Both the position numbers and the translations under genes were made by a program. The notes under the pieces were generated by a model, which saw nothing but the letters and a program-made list of their open reading frames with translations, had not been told where the DNA came from and did no database searches. Shown here in pieces: positions 6,182-15,134 of a DNA stretch of 15,358 nt. The stretch spans positions 1-15,358 of the forward strand of contig CAZEJK010000121.1 in NCBI GenBank assembly GCA_964512045.1. Direction: 5' to 3'. Every line of letters begins with the position of its first letter. Within the stretch, counting starts at the first letter, position 1. Source of the stretch: CAZEJK01 sp964512045. GTDB taxonomy: Bacteria > Acidobacteriota > Thermoanaerobaculia > Thermoanaerobaculales > Sulfomarinibacteraceae.

Positions 6182-8091
6182 TGGTGCTGTGCCAGACCTG
6201 CGGTGCCCCGAACCCTGACGGCGCCGAGTACTGCTCTCGGTGTCACGCCAAGCTGCTGGTGGTCTCCGGCCTTGCGGAGGACCCCGAGATGAGCGACGAG
6301 CTGTTCCTGCAGCAGCAGGAGGAGTTCGACGAGCACCTCTTGGAGCGGATCAGCGCGCTCGAGAAGACGGTCTCCCAGCTCGCCGAGGCGCTGTCCGCAT
6401 CGCACGAGCGGGTCGAGCAGCTCGAGCAGCAGCTCACCCTGGCTCACGCCGGGGTAGAAGCGCTCGGCGAGCTTCTCGAGACCCAGGATGTCGTCTCTCG
6501 CACCGAGTTCGCCAACGGGTGGGAACGGGCCATGGACCGGCACATGCTCAGCAGGGATCTGGTCCAACGGTTTCGCGAGCGCGCCCAGCGCATCGCGTCG
6601 CACGCGGCCCACACCGGCCACGCCAGCGACGAGTTCCATAGATCGCTGCGCGCACTCGAGCTCGCACTGGCCAGCCAGCAGACCGAACCGGCGTTCGAGC
6701 AGATGACCGATCTCGCCCGGCTGGCGCCGGACAACGACGAGCTGTGGCGGTTCATCGGCGAGGCCGCCTTCGAGGTGGGCGACCTCGACACCGCTCGGAT
6801 CGCGTTCACCCGCGTGCTCGAGCTGCGGGGCCCGCACTTCGAGACGCTCATCTACCCCTGCTACGACGGGCGGCGCCCGCTGCTGTTGATCAGCATGNNN
6901 NNNNNNNTCTACCTCGGCACGACCCTGTCCGACCTCGAGCGCTGGGAGGAGGCGGAGGCGGTGCTCCATCGCGCCAGCCAGCTCGCGCCGGACTCTTTTC
7001 TCCCGTGGTTTACCCTGGGCGCTCTGTGCTCGGTCTGCGACCGCCACCAGGAGGCGATTCGCTACCTCGAGCACGCCGCAGAGATGGAGGAGCTGCCGCA
7101 GACGTTGTACCTGCTGGGCATCTCCCACCTCGCCCTCGGACAGTCCGGACGGGCGATCGACGCGTTTCGGGGCGCATTGGAGCTCTCACCAGGCTTCGAG
7201 GATGCCCTCTACCAGCTCGGGGCCGCATACCTGAAGCGTGGCTGGACCCGACGAGCCCTGTCCACGTTCCACGAGCTCGCCGAGCTGGACCCCCAGCGGC
7301 TCCACTACCGGGAGACGGCACGCCTCCTCAGTTTGGAGCTGCCGGAGCACCTGCCGGCCGAGGCTCGTCGCCTGGTGGATCGGGCGGAGATGATGCTCGA
7401 GCAAGGCGACGGCCAGGCGGCGCTCGATCTGTTCGGGTCGGCGCTGGCCATCGGCCCGGAGCAGCCTGGCCTGATGGCCACGGTGGCACTGCTCGCCTCG
7501 TCGATCGGCCGCGCCCGGGAGGCGGTCGCCTACGCCCATCGGCTGCTCCGCAGGGACCCGGACGAGTCTCCATACCGAGCCGCAGCGGCGGTGGCCCTGC
7601 TCGAGGCGCTGCGGCACGGCCGGCGTCTGCGGTTCGCTCAACGCTGCGGCCGCGCACTGTACACCTCCTCCTCCGACGAGCTCCTTCGAGGGCTGGTGGC
7701 GTACGAGCTCGCCCTGATCGAGTCCGACCTGGGCGAGAACCTCCACGACGCCCGCGAGCTGGCTCGAGAGGCGTTGGAGACGACACCGCGGGAGCTCCGT
7801 CACTACCCGCTGGCCGCGCTCGGCGAGATCGCCATGCGCCGGGGACGGTTCCGCGAGGCCGTCCAGTACCTCGAGCAGGCGACCGCCACGGCGCCGCTGC
7901 CGGTGCTCCTTCGCCAGCTCGCGATCGCGCGTCTCGGCGCCGGTGACAGCACCGGCGCCCAGGAGGCCCTGGACGCGGCTCACGGCCACGAGGGAGGTCT
8001 GGACGAGGAGCTGCTCGGCCACGTCCGGCGCCTGGGCCATCTCGTCGAGTCGGTGAAGAGCCGTCAGAGACAGACATCTTCTGGAGGGTAG
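6181..8091 (+). CDS. Zinc-ribbon, coiled-coil and TPR repeat protein (contains assembly gap)
   Basis: 636-codon frame of unknown specific function; TPR arrays are protein-docking scaffolds. The N-terminus is a zinc ribbon (C4, C7, C18, C21, as CQTCG...YCSRC). A long Glu/Gln-rich coiled coil follows at ~38-105, then 34-residue TPR units from ~150 to the end (for example at ~184-250, 265-330 and 395-560). There are no membrane segments. GTG at 6181 or 6184 is the start; AAGGAG (6170-6175) is 5 or 8 nt upstream. Ten Ns at 6898-6907 interrupt one TPR. Residues 226-244 do not fit the repeat, and removing them restores its register, so the true protein is probably about 617 residues. The start overlaps the stop of the small ORF and proS begins 5 nt after its stop, so co-transcription is very likely. 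A role linked to translation is only suggested by this context. Confidence 0.85.
   Translation: MVLCQTCGAPNPDGAEYCSRCHAKLLVVSGLAEDPEMSDELFLQQQEEFDEHLLERISALEKTVSQLAEALSASHERVEQLEQQLTLAHAGVEALGELLETQDVVSRTEFANGWERAMDRHMLSRDLVQRFRERAQRIASHAAHTGHASDEFHRSLRALELALASQQTEPAFEQMTDLARLAPDNDELWRFIGEAAFEVGDLDTARIAFTRVLELRGPHFETLIYPCYDGRRPLLLISMXXXXYLGTTLSDLERWEEAEAVLHRASQLAPDSFLPWFTLGALCSVCDRHQEAIRYLEHAAEMEELPQTLYLLGISHLALGQSGRAIDAFRGALELSPGFEDALYQLGAAYLKRGWTRRALSTFHELAELDPQRLHYRETARLLSLELPEHLPAEARRLVDRAEMMLEQGDGQAALDLFGSALAIGPEQPGLMATVALLASSIGRAREAVAYAHRLLRRDPDESPYRAAAAVALLEALRHGRRLRFAQRCGRALYTSSSDELLRGLVAYELALIESDLGENLHDARELAREALETTPRELRHYPLAALGEIAMRRGRFREAVQYLEQATATAPLPVLLRQLAIARLGAGDSTGAQEALDAAHGHEGGLDEELLGHVRRLGHLVESVKSRQRQTSSGG
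6898..6907. other. Assembly gap (10 N) with suspect left flank
   Basis: Ten ambiguous bases lie inside the TPR gene. TCTAC occurs at 6851-6855 and again directly after the Ns at 6908-6912, exactly 57 nt (19 codons) apart. The bases between the first copy and the Ns include a GC-rich inverted repeat (GGGC-GGC-GCCC), a common cause of read drop-out. The gap length should not be taken as real. Confidence 0.9.
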
Positions 8092-8096
8092 ACTCG

Positions 8097-9824
<1,728 letters not shown>

Positions 9825-9883
9825 CAGGACCGCTCCGAGCATCGACCGTCCTCTGCGGCGAGACGCTCTCCAGCAGCACCGAG

Positions 9884-9898
9884 GAGCCATGCCGGCTC
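9884..9898. other. Small hairpin after proS
   Basis: GAGCC-ATGCC-GGCTC forms a perfect 5-bp stem 60 nt after the proS stop. A second imperfect pairing (GCAGGAC with GTCC-TC-TGC, about 9824-9855) lies just before it. Neither has a T-run. They could mark the end of the proS transcript, but the evidence is weak. Confidence 0.2.
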
Positions 9899-9930
9899 GG
9901 GGCTCGCGAACCTCGACGGGCCCTTCAGCG

Positions 9931-9960
9931 TTGCTCTGGGTGATGACTTCCGCCTACACT
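9931..9960 (+). promoter_or_regulatory. Promoter of the SPFH gene pair
   Basis: TTGCTC (9931-9936), an 18-nt spacer and TACACT (9955-9960) fit a housekeeping sigma promoter. The region just downstream is the most A/T-rich in the gap. The start codon at 10002 has AAAGGAG (9989-9995) 6 nt upstream. The SPFH pair is therefore probably transcribed independently of proS. Confidence 0.5.
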
Positions 9961-10001
9961 TCTCCACACCAATTCACGACCACGACCGAAAGGAGAACGC
10001 G

Positions 10002-11477
10002 ATGAGCACGCTCCAGAAGGTCCTCGGCGCGGCCCAGGAAGCGGTCGAGAGCGGAGCGCTCGACCAGTTCCAGATCGACGCCAGGGACTTCACAACCCCG
10101 AGAGAAGCCAATCAGAGTGCCGGCACCAGGATGCAGCAGGTGGTCACCGGCATGGAGACCGCCTCCGAGACCCTGGACCGGTCGACGCCCGAGGCCGACG
10201 CCAGCGGTCGAACCTCCAACGTCATCTCGCCGGTGGTGATCCCGAAGGACTCACGCTCGTTCCGCTGGATCGCCATCGTGATCGTGCTCGGTGTGCTCGG
10301 CGTGGCCGGCGCCTCCATCGGGCTTCGCGGGCTGTTCGGGCCCCACTACTGGCTGCTGATCACGGCCTTCGTCGTCTACAAGGTGTGGCAGAACAGCTAC
10401 GTGATGATCCCCGACGGCTGTCAGGCGCTGATCACCAAGTTCGGCAAGATCGAGGCGACGGTCGGCGCGGGGCGCACCTGGCTGATCGACCCACGCAAGA
10501 AGGTCGGCTACATCGTGAACACGACCAAGGAGTTCCCGTACAACGCCCCGATCCGCGAGGCGCCGACAGCGGAGCGCGTCAACGCCTCCATCGACCTGTT
10601 CCTGCAGTTCCGGATCGAGGACCCGGTCACGTTCATCTTCAACCTCGGCGGGGTCAACGGCTTTGCCGAGAAGCTCGAGAACGCCGTCTCCGAGGTCACA
10701 CGGGCGCTGATCTACGAGCAGAAGGCGTCGTCGATCTACGATCTGGTCGGCGAGAGCACCGAGCCGATGCTCGAGGCGCTCAACTCGCAGTTCCTCCCTG
10801 CCGTGCGCTTCGTCAACGCCAACATCACCCACGCCGAGCCGTCCAGCCAGGAGTACCGGATGGACATGGCCGCCGGCGAGATCGTTCGTGTCGCCAAGGA
10901 GGCGTACACGTACCAGTACGAGCTGCAGCTGCGCAAGCAGCAGGACGAGGGCGATCTCATCAAGGAGCTCGGCGGCCTGCAGGAGCAGCTCGCCGGAATC
11001 AAGGCCGACATCGCCAGCTTCCAGGCGCAGATCGACACGGCCGGCGAGAAGGAGCGGAACCGGGCCGACGCCTACGCCCGGCAGCTGATGGTCCGCGCGG
11101 AGTCGGAGGCCGCTGCCAACACGGCGTTGCTCGAGGCACAGGCGCTGGACATCCGCGCCATCTCCTCGGCCACCTACCCGGAGATCCTCGAGTACCGCTA
11201 CCGCCAGAACGTGCTCGACCGTCTCGGTGAGGTCGCCGACACGCTGCCGCAGATCGTGTCCATCGGCCGCGACACGGCGGACATCGACTATCAGAAGGTG
11301 GCCCGGCAGATGCTCGGGGTCGGCGAGGAGGTGCTGTTCTCGCCGGAGGATCTCGCGCAGATCCGCGAGCGCGTGGAGGCGATCCGGGCACGCGTCAGCG
11401 AGCGCTCCGCGGAGATCCAACAGGTGCTGGAACCGCCACCAACGGCGCCGGTCGCCGAGGAAGGAGGTGCCGCATGA
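10002..11477 (+). CDS. SPFH (band 7) membrane protein, first of a tandem pair
   Basis: 491-residue protein of the stomatin/prohibitin/flotillin superfamily, members of which oligomerise into rings or cages on membranes and often control proteases or lipid domains. Residues 1-75 are polar and unlike known families. The motif VVIPKDSRSFRW (78-89) leads into two hydrophobic segments (~89-109 and ~114-131). Then comes the SPFH domain (~131-300), with IPDGCQALITKFGKI at its start and FRIEDPV at 203-209, a long charged coiled coil (~300-375), and a further helical tail ending in Pro/Ala-rich sequence. The ATG at 10002 is fixed by AAAGGAG. The stop is inside an ATGA overlap with the next, paralogous gene, so the two products should be made in balance, as in HflK-HflC. 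No NfeD or protease gene is in the operon. The superfamily is clear; subfamily and role are unknown. Confidence 0.88.
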   Translation: MSTLQKVLGAAQEAVESGALDQFQIDARDFTTPREANQSAGTRMQQVVTGMETASETLDRSTPEADASGRTSNVISPVVIPKDSRSFRWIAIVIVLGVLGVAGASIGLRGLFGPHYWLLITAFVVYKVWQNSYVMIPDGCQALITKFGKIEATVGAGRTWLIDPRKKVGYIVNTTKEFPYNAPIREAPTAERVNASIDLFLQFRIEDPVTFIFNLGGVNGFAEKLENAVSEVTRALIYEQKASSIYDLVGESTEPMLEALNSQFLPAVRFVNANITHAEPSSQEYRMDMAAGEIVRVAKEAYTYQYELQLRKQQDEGDLIKELGGLQEQLAGIKADIASFQAQIDTAGEKERNRADAYARQLMVRAESEAAANTALLEAQALDIRAISSATYPEILEYRYRQNVLDRLGEVADTLPQIVSIGRDTADIDYQKVARQMLGVGEEVLFSPEDLAQIRERVEAIRARVSERSAEIQQVLEPPPTAPVAEEGGAA

Positions 11478-12793
11478 GTCAGGTCGTTGCAGCTCACAGA
11501 GGGTTCTCGAAGATCAAGGAGATGGTGGCGGTCTGGAACAACATCCGCCAGCTGCTGCGCTCCGGTGACGACGGCTACCTCGTCCCCGTGGTGATCCCCA
11601 AGGATCGCCGGAGCTTCGGCTGGGCGTTCATGCTCGCCCTGGGCTTGTACATCGTCGCCACCGCGGTCGTGTCTCCGCTGCTGCCGGTGGGGCTGGCGCT
11701 GCTGCCGGCCTTCGTCCTGGTGGTGCTCGCCGCCGTCTGGTTCTGGCGGCAAGCGATCGTCGAGGTGGAGCAGGGCACGACCGGGCTGCTCTCCAGCTGG
11801 GGCGAGGTCGTCGGCACCCTCGAGCCCGGTCGCCACTACCTGTGGTGGCCGTGGCAACGGGTCACGGCAATCGTCGACACCTCGACGGAGATTCCGTACA
11901 CGGCGCCGGTGCTCGCGTGCCCCACCAAGGAGAGCGTGCCACTCAAGTCGATCGAGTTCTTCTTGAAGTTCCGGATCGAGGATCCGGTCAAGTTCGTTCG
12001 CCACATCGGCGCCTCGAACTTCGACATCGTGCTGTCATCGGTGGTCCAGGACGCGATCCGTCGCCGCAGCCGCGAGGTCGAGACCGCCCGCGCGTACGAT
12101 CTGCGCGGCTCCGATGTGGGCGACATGCGAGATGTGATCAACCGCAAGCTGAGCCAGTACGGTGTACGAGTGCTCGGCGCCAACATCCCGGAGGTGCAGC
12201 TGCCGGATCAGTACCAGCAGAACCTGGCGACCCGTGAGCGCGTGGCCAAGGAGCTCGAGGCGTACGAGAAGGAGTGGGAGCTGAAGCGCAAGCAGCGCAC
12301 CGACACGCTGATGCTGGAGATCGAGAAGGCCAAGAAGGAGCGCGACGCCACGGAGATCGCGGTCCGGGCCGCCATCAACAAGGCACGCGAGGACATCGCC
12401 CGTACGCTCCAGCAGAAGGAGACCGAGGCGCTCAAGGTGCGGCTCGGCATCGAGGCCAACGGCCGCGCAGAGCTCACCGCGGCCGAGAACGAGGCCAAGG
12501 CGCTCGAACGGCTCGGCCAGGCGTACCGCGACAACTGGGCGGTGCTCCGTTACCAGCTCGCACGACGCCAGCTCGAGGTGGCGGAGCGGCTGGCCACCCG
12601 CGCACCCCGTCCGATCGTCGTCAACGCGGATAGCGCAGACAGCTCGGCCCTGTCCACACTGCTCCTGGCCAGGCTGGTGCCCGACATGCTCGGGTCCGAG
12701 AAGAGGGAGGCCCCGACGCCGGCTTCACCGGCGCACGAGCCCGCACCCCGGGCACAACGGGAGGTGCTCGACGACGCCGGGATGCTCGAGTAG
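11474..12793 (+). CDS. SPFH (band 7) membrane protein, second of a tandem pair
   Basis: 439-residue paralogue of the preceding gene. A short N-terminal region is followed by VVIPKDRRSFGW (39-50), the same juxtamembrane motif as in the partner. Two hydrophobic segments (~50-70 and ~72-92) come next, then an SPFH domain (~92-260: VEQGTTGLL, PGRHYLWWP, FFLKFRIEDPVKF). A long, Lys/Glu/Ala-rich coiled coil follows (~255-375) with the alternating pattern of flotillin-type stalks. The tail is Pro/Ala-rich and ends in an acidic patch (LDDAGMLE). Translation starts at the ATG of an ATGA overlap and has AAGGAGGT (11461-11468) 5 nt upstream, so coupling plus a strong site of its own is expected. The partners share FRIEDPV and PY-x-AP but diverge elsewhere, which suits a hetero-oligomer rather than a recent duplication. 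Confidence 0.88.
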   Translation: MSQVVAAHRGFSKIKEMVAVWNNIRQLLRSGDDGYLVPVVIPKDRRSFGWAFMLALGLYIVATAVVSPLLPVGLALLPAFVLVVLAAVWFWRQAIVEVEQGTTGLLSSWGEVVGTLEPGRHYLWWPWQRVTAIVDTSTEIPYTAPVLACPTKESVPLKSIEFFLKFRIEDPVKFVRHIGASNFDIVLSSVVQDAIRRRSREVETARAYDLRGSDVGDMRDVINRKLSQYGVRVLGANIPEVQLPDQYQQNLATRERVAKELEAYEKEWELKRKQRTDTLMLEIEKAKKERDATEIAVRAAINKAREDIARTLQQKETEALKVRLGIEANGRAELTAAENEAKALERLGQAYRDNWAVLRYQLARRQLEVAERLATRAPRPIVVNADSADSSALSTLLLARLVPDMLGSEKREAPTPASPAHEPAPRAQREVLDDAGMLE

Positions 12794-12799
12794 GGCGCG

Positions 12800-12836
12800 C
12801 GACGGGCCGCCGAGGGTCCCTTCGGCGGCCCGGTCG
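12800..12836 (+). terminator. Strong hairpin ending the SPFH operon
   Basis: Seven bases after the TAG stop, GGGCCGCCGA (12804-12813) pairs perfectly with TCGGCGGCCC (12822-12831) around an 8-nt loop. CGAC/GTCG extend the stem after a one-base bulge. There is no T-tract, as is usual in high-GC genomes. This is the strongest hairpin seen in the window and is well placed as a terminator or 3' mRNA stabiliser. Confidence 0.6.
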
Positions 12837-12852
12837 TGCGATCGTATCGCAC
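12836..12852. terminator. Second hairpin after the SPFH operon
   Basis: GTGCGAT-CGT-ATCGCAC is a perfect 7-bp stem with a 3-nt loop and shares one base with the preceding hairpin. It may act with it as a double terminator. Because it is symmetric, it may also end transcription arriving from the rhomboid gene on the opposite strand. Confidence 0.4.
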
Positions 12853-12865
12853 ATCGGCTACTTGA

Positions 12866-13007
12866 GACCGGCACATCTTCGAAAGAGCGAGGCAGTATCG
12901 CCGGGGACCGGACGGTCGGGGTCCGGTTGGCGGGACCGGGGCCAGGACCGGATCCATCCGGCGCCAACACCGGGCTGCGGTCCACGCCCCGGCGGTCCGG
13001 AGACCGG
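12866..13007. repeat. Cluster of GACCGG / GTCCGG hexamers
   Basis: The convergent gap between the SPFH and rhomboid genes carries seven GACCGG or GTCCGG hexamers: 12866, 12906, 12921, 12934, 12946, 12995 and 13002. Three of them extend to GGACCGG (12905, 12933, 12945). CCGGAC/GTCCGG (12909-12914 with 12921-12926) can form a hairpin. No gene is apparent here. It may be a structured 3' region or degenerate repeat remnants. Confidence 0.35.
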
Positions 13008-13015
13008 CCCGCGGC

Positions 13016-13759
13016 TCAGTCGTCGGATGGCGACCGGTGGGCAGGGACCCGCCGGAACCGATGCCGCAGCACCGTGGCCCAGAACACCAGACCGGCGAGG
13101 GCGCCACCGAGGTGGGCGCCGTGGCCGATCGGCAGCCCGCCGCCGGCCTGCTGGGCGATCAGGCCCCAGATGTCGAGCCCGACGAACAGCAGCGCGGCGG
13201 TCCACGCGGGCAGCGGCACGATGCCGAACAGCAGGATCTTCTGCTCTGGGAACAGCAGGCTGAACGCGATCAGGACGCCGGAGACCGCACCCGAAGCGCC
13301 GAGTGCAAACGCCATCTGGTCGCCGAGAAACCACGCCGACACGGCGGAGTGGCACACGTTGGCAAACACCAGTGCCCCGAGGTAGAAGCTGACGAACAGC
13401 CGGAGGCCCCAGAGACGCTCCAGCAGCGAACCGAAGCTCCACAGCACGAACATGTTGACCAGAATGTGGAACAGCTCGATGTGCGAGAACCCGGCCAGCA
13501 GCACGGAGTCGAACCAGCCGTGCTCCAGATGGAAGGGGCTGGTGAGAAAGTGGCGGGTCATGGCGAGCAACAACGGCGCGCCGGTCCCGTCCACCAGCTC
13601 CTGCGGCGACGGCCAGCGGCCCCCGGAGGCACGCGCAACCCACCACACGGCGAACACCAGCACATTGAGCCCGACGATCGTCGGGACCGCGATCAGTCGG
13701 CGATCCATCCAGCTTCTGGGACGCTCCTCCGGTTGTGTCAGCTCGTGCGCATCAGTCAT
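13016..13759 (-). CDS. Rhomboid family intramembrane serine protease
   Basis: Polytopic membrane protein (247 residues) of the rhomboid family, which cleaves substrates within or next to the bilayer using a Ser-His dyad. The catalytic serine is S156 in GASG (154-157) and the histidine is H216 in GAHLGGA. The HxxxN pair that supports the oxyanion hole is H98/N102 in TM2 (FHILVNMFVLWSFG). About six hydrophobic segments are seen (~23-43, 95-113, 118-140, 150-170, 176-196, 212-232). A long loop between TM1 and TM2 (~44-90) corresponds to the L1 region. The C-terminus is short and basic, then acidic. The ATG at 13759 is preferred over an in-frame TTG at 13780 because TCCTCC (13764-13769) reads as GGAGGA 4 nt upstream. 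It is the last gene of a MarR-transferase-rhomboid operon, 38 nt after the transferase stop, and converges with the SPFH pair. Its substrate is unknown. Confidence 0.93.
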   Translation of the reverse strand: MTDAHELTQPEERPRSWMDRRLIAVPTIVGLNVLVFAVWWVARASGGRWPSPQELVDGTGAPLLLAMTRHFLTSPFHLEHGWFDSVLLAGFSHIELFHILVNMFVLWSFGSLLERLWGLRLFVSFYLGALVFANVCHSAVSAWFLGDQMAFALGASGAVSGVLIAFSLLFPEQKILLFGIVPLPAWTAALLFVGLDIWGLIAQQAGGGLPIGHGAHLGGALAGLVFWATVLRHRFRRVPAHRSPSDD

Positions 13760-13763
13760 CGCT

Positions 13764-13769
13764 TCCTCC
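13764..13769 (-). promoter_or_regulatory. Shine-Dalgarno site fixing the rhomboid start
   Basis: The minus-strand reading is GGAGGA, 4 nt before the ATG at 13759. It lies inside the longer in-frame TTG extension, so the ATG is the better start. Confidence 0.6.
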
Positions 13770-13797
13770 GGCCCAGTCAAGTGCTGGCGCGTCCGAA

Positions 13798-14574
13798 CTA
13801 TTCCGATCGGCTTGTCGCGAGCGGCTCGGGCACGACCGAACGTATCACGACCCGCCGTTGTGCCCGGTCGGTGGCACGCTGCGCCACCGCCAGCAGATGA
13901 CCTCCGCTCACCGTGGAGAGCAGAAGCTGCCAGTCAGAGGCACTGTCCTCGATGGGGACCGAGAAGCCGGCTCCCACCTCGGCCGGCTCGTCGGACAGCA
14001 CGGAAGGAAGCTTTAGCTCCAGACCTCTTGGCGACACCGACACGCCGAGGCCGCGGGCCTTGAGGTACGCCTCCTTGACCACCCAATGGGCGAGAAACCG
14101 TTGCTGGCGACGCTCGGAGGGCTGCGCTGCCACATCGGCCCGCTCCCGCTGGGTCAGCACCCGTCGCGCCAACCGCTCGATGCTCGCTGCACGATCCGTC
14201 CGCTCCACATCGATGCCGCACTCGCGGCCGGTTGTCACCACACACGCAACCAGACCGGAGGTATGGGAGAGGTTGAAGCGCAGGTCCTCTGCACAGCCCA
14301 CGGCCTCCCGGTCGATCTCCGGCCGACCGTGGGCGCCGAAGAGGAACCTCCATCGCTGTGGTGGTACCGTCGGCGTCGCCTTCGACAAAGCCCAACGGAC
14401 GAGAGCATGACCGGCAACAGAAAGTCGCTGATCGGCCTGGTGAGCAAACCGGCTCGCTCGCTCGCGCTCCTCATCCGAAAGCCAGCTCCAGTACAGATCC
14501 AGCGACCCCGCCACGTGGAGCGAGTCGGGGTCCACCAGCCAGACCGAAGCCGAGCCGGACCGTTGCCCGCTCAT
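13798..14574 (-). CDS. 4'-phosphopantetheinyl transferase, Sfp/HetI type
   Basis: Transfers the phosphopantetheine arm of coenzyme A to a serine of acyl or peptidyl carrier proteins (fatty acid, polyketide or non-ribosomal peptide synthesis). The length, 258 residues, suits the two-lobed Sfp type rather than the short AcpS type. Visible motifs are GRPEI (83-87), FNLSHTSG (100-107), the Mg-binding GIDVE (120-124) and WVVKEAYLKARG (164-175) with the catalytic Lys-Glu. The ATG at 14574 overlaps the regulator's TGA as ATGA, and GGTGGAG (14580-14586 on this strand) precedes it, so it is translationally coupled to the MarR gene. No carrier protein or synthase lies in the window, so the substrate must be elsewhere. 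The C-terminal ~60 residues are less conserved, and their Arg-rich end carries no motif I recognise. Confidence 0.93.
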   Translation of the reverse strand: MSGQRSGSASVWLVDPDSLHVAGSLDLYWSWLSDEERERASRFAHQADQRLSVAGHALVRWALSKATPTVPPQRWRFLFGAHGRPEIDREAVGCAEDLRFNLSHTSGLVACVVTTGRECGIDVERTDRAASIERLARRVLTQRERADVAAQPSERRQQRFLAHWVVKEAYLKARGLGVSVSPRGLELKLPSVLSDEPAEVGAGFSVPIEDSASDWQLLLSTVSGGHLLAVAQRATDRAQRRVVIRSVVPEPLATSRSE

Positions 14575-15092
14575 GCAGGCTCCACCGGAGAAGCCGCTCG
14601 TGCGTCTTCAGATCTCGCTCGCACCCGTCGAGCTGCCGCCGCCGCCTGGTCGGACGCGAGCCTCCCGCGCAGCTCGGCAAGCACGCGGCACGCCGTCTGC
14701 AGCTCCTCGTCGCCAGCGGCAAGATCCAACGCCTCGAGCAACGTCTGCTCGCGGGCCTTCATCGTCCTCACCAGCTCGGCGCCGCGGTCGGTCAACGACA
14801 CCAGATGGGACCGCCGGTGCGCCGGGTTGTCGACGAGGCGCACCAGGCCCGCCTCCAGGAGACCGTTGACCACGGTCTGGATATGCTGCCGCGACACCGG
14901 CCGCTTGCGCGCCATCGCGGGCACCGTTTGCGGCCCGGACTCTGCAAGGTCCCGGAGCACGCCGCGTTGGGCTGCCGAAGGCTCACCGAGACCGTGCAGC
15001 CCCTCGGCAGTAACCTTGAGCCGGTGGAGCAGCATCCGCACCTCATCGATCAACGTGTCGAGCAGCTCGGCCCGACCGGGGCTTGCGGACAC
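14571..15092 (-). CDS. MarR-family transcriptional regulator
   Basis: 173-residue winged helix-turn-helix protein, probably a dimeric repressor. The DNA-binding core is at ~38-105: PSAAQRGVLRDLAE, then a recognition helix around VSRQHIQTVVNGLLEAGLV, and a wing with NPAHRRSHLVSLTDRG, a typical MarR signature. Helices at ~8-30 and ~107-148 form the dimer interface. The C-terminal ~25 residues are Arg/Ala-rich and possibly disordered. The GTG at 15092 is chosen because GGAGGT (15098-15103 on this strand) lies 5 nt upstream; the longer in-frame TTG start at 15125 would place that site inside the coding region. It heads the operon with the phosphopantetheinyl transferase and rhomboid, and an inverted repeat overlaps its own promoter, so autorepression relieved by a ligand is the simplest model. 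The ligand is unknown. Confidence 0.85.
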   Translation of the reverse strand: MSASPGRAELLDTLIDEVRMLLHRLKVTAEGLHGLGEPSAAQRGVLRDLAESGPQTVPAMARKRPVSRQHIQTVVNGLLEAGLVRLVDNPAHRRSHLVSLTDRGAELVRTMKAREQTLLEALDLAAGDEELQTACRVLAELRGRLASDQAAAAARRVRARSEDARAASPVEPA

Positions 15093-15097
15093 ACGGC

Positions 15098-15103
15098 ACC
15101 TCC
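15098..15103 (-). promoter_or_regulatory. Shine-Dalgarno site fixing the MarR start
   Basis: The minus-strand reading is GGAGGT, 5 nt before the GTG at 15092. It supports the shorter 173-residue protein over the frame opening at TTG 15125. Confidence 0.6.
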
Positions 15104-15134
15104 ACGTCAGTGTCGCTCGGATCAACTCGTACCC

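Noticed and set aside
10251..11420. 389-codon Leu/Asp/Arg-rich open frame opposite the first SPFH gene
   Set aside because: This composition is the usual antisense image of a coiled-coil gene, and the plus-strand SPFH reading is far better supported.
12858..13646. 262-codon minus-strand frame overlapping the rhomboid gene
   Set aside because: The adjacent frame has intact rhomboid catalytic motifs and six membrane segments, whereas this one is Arg/Pro-rich without motifs.
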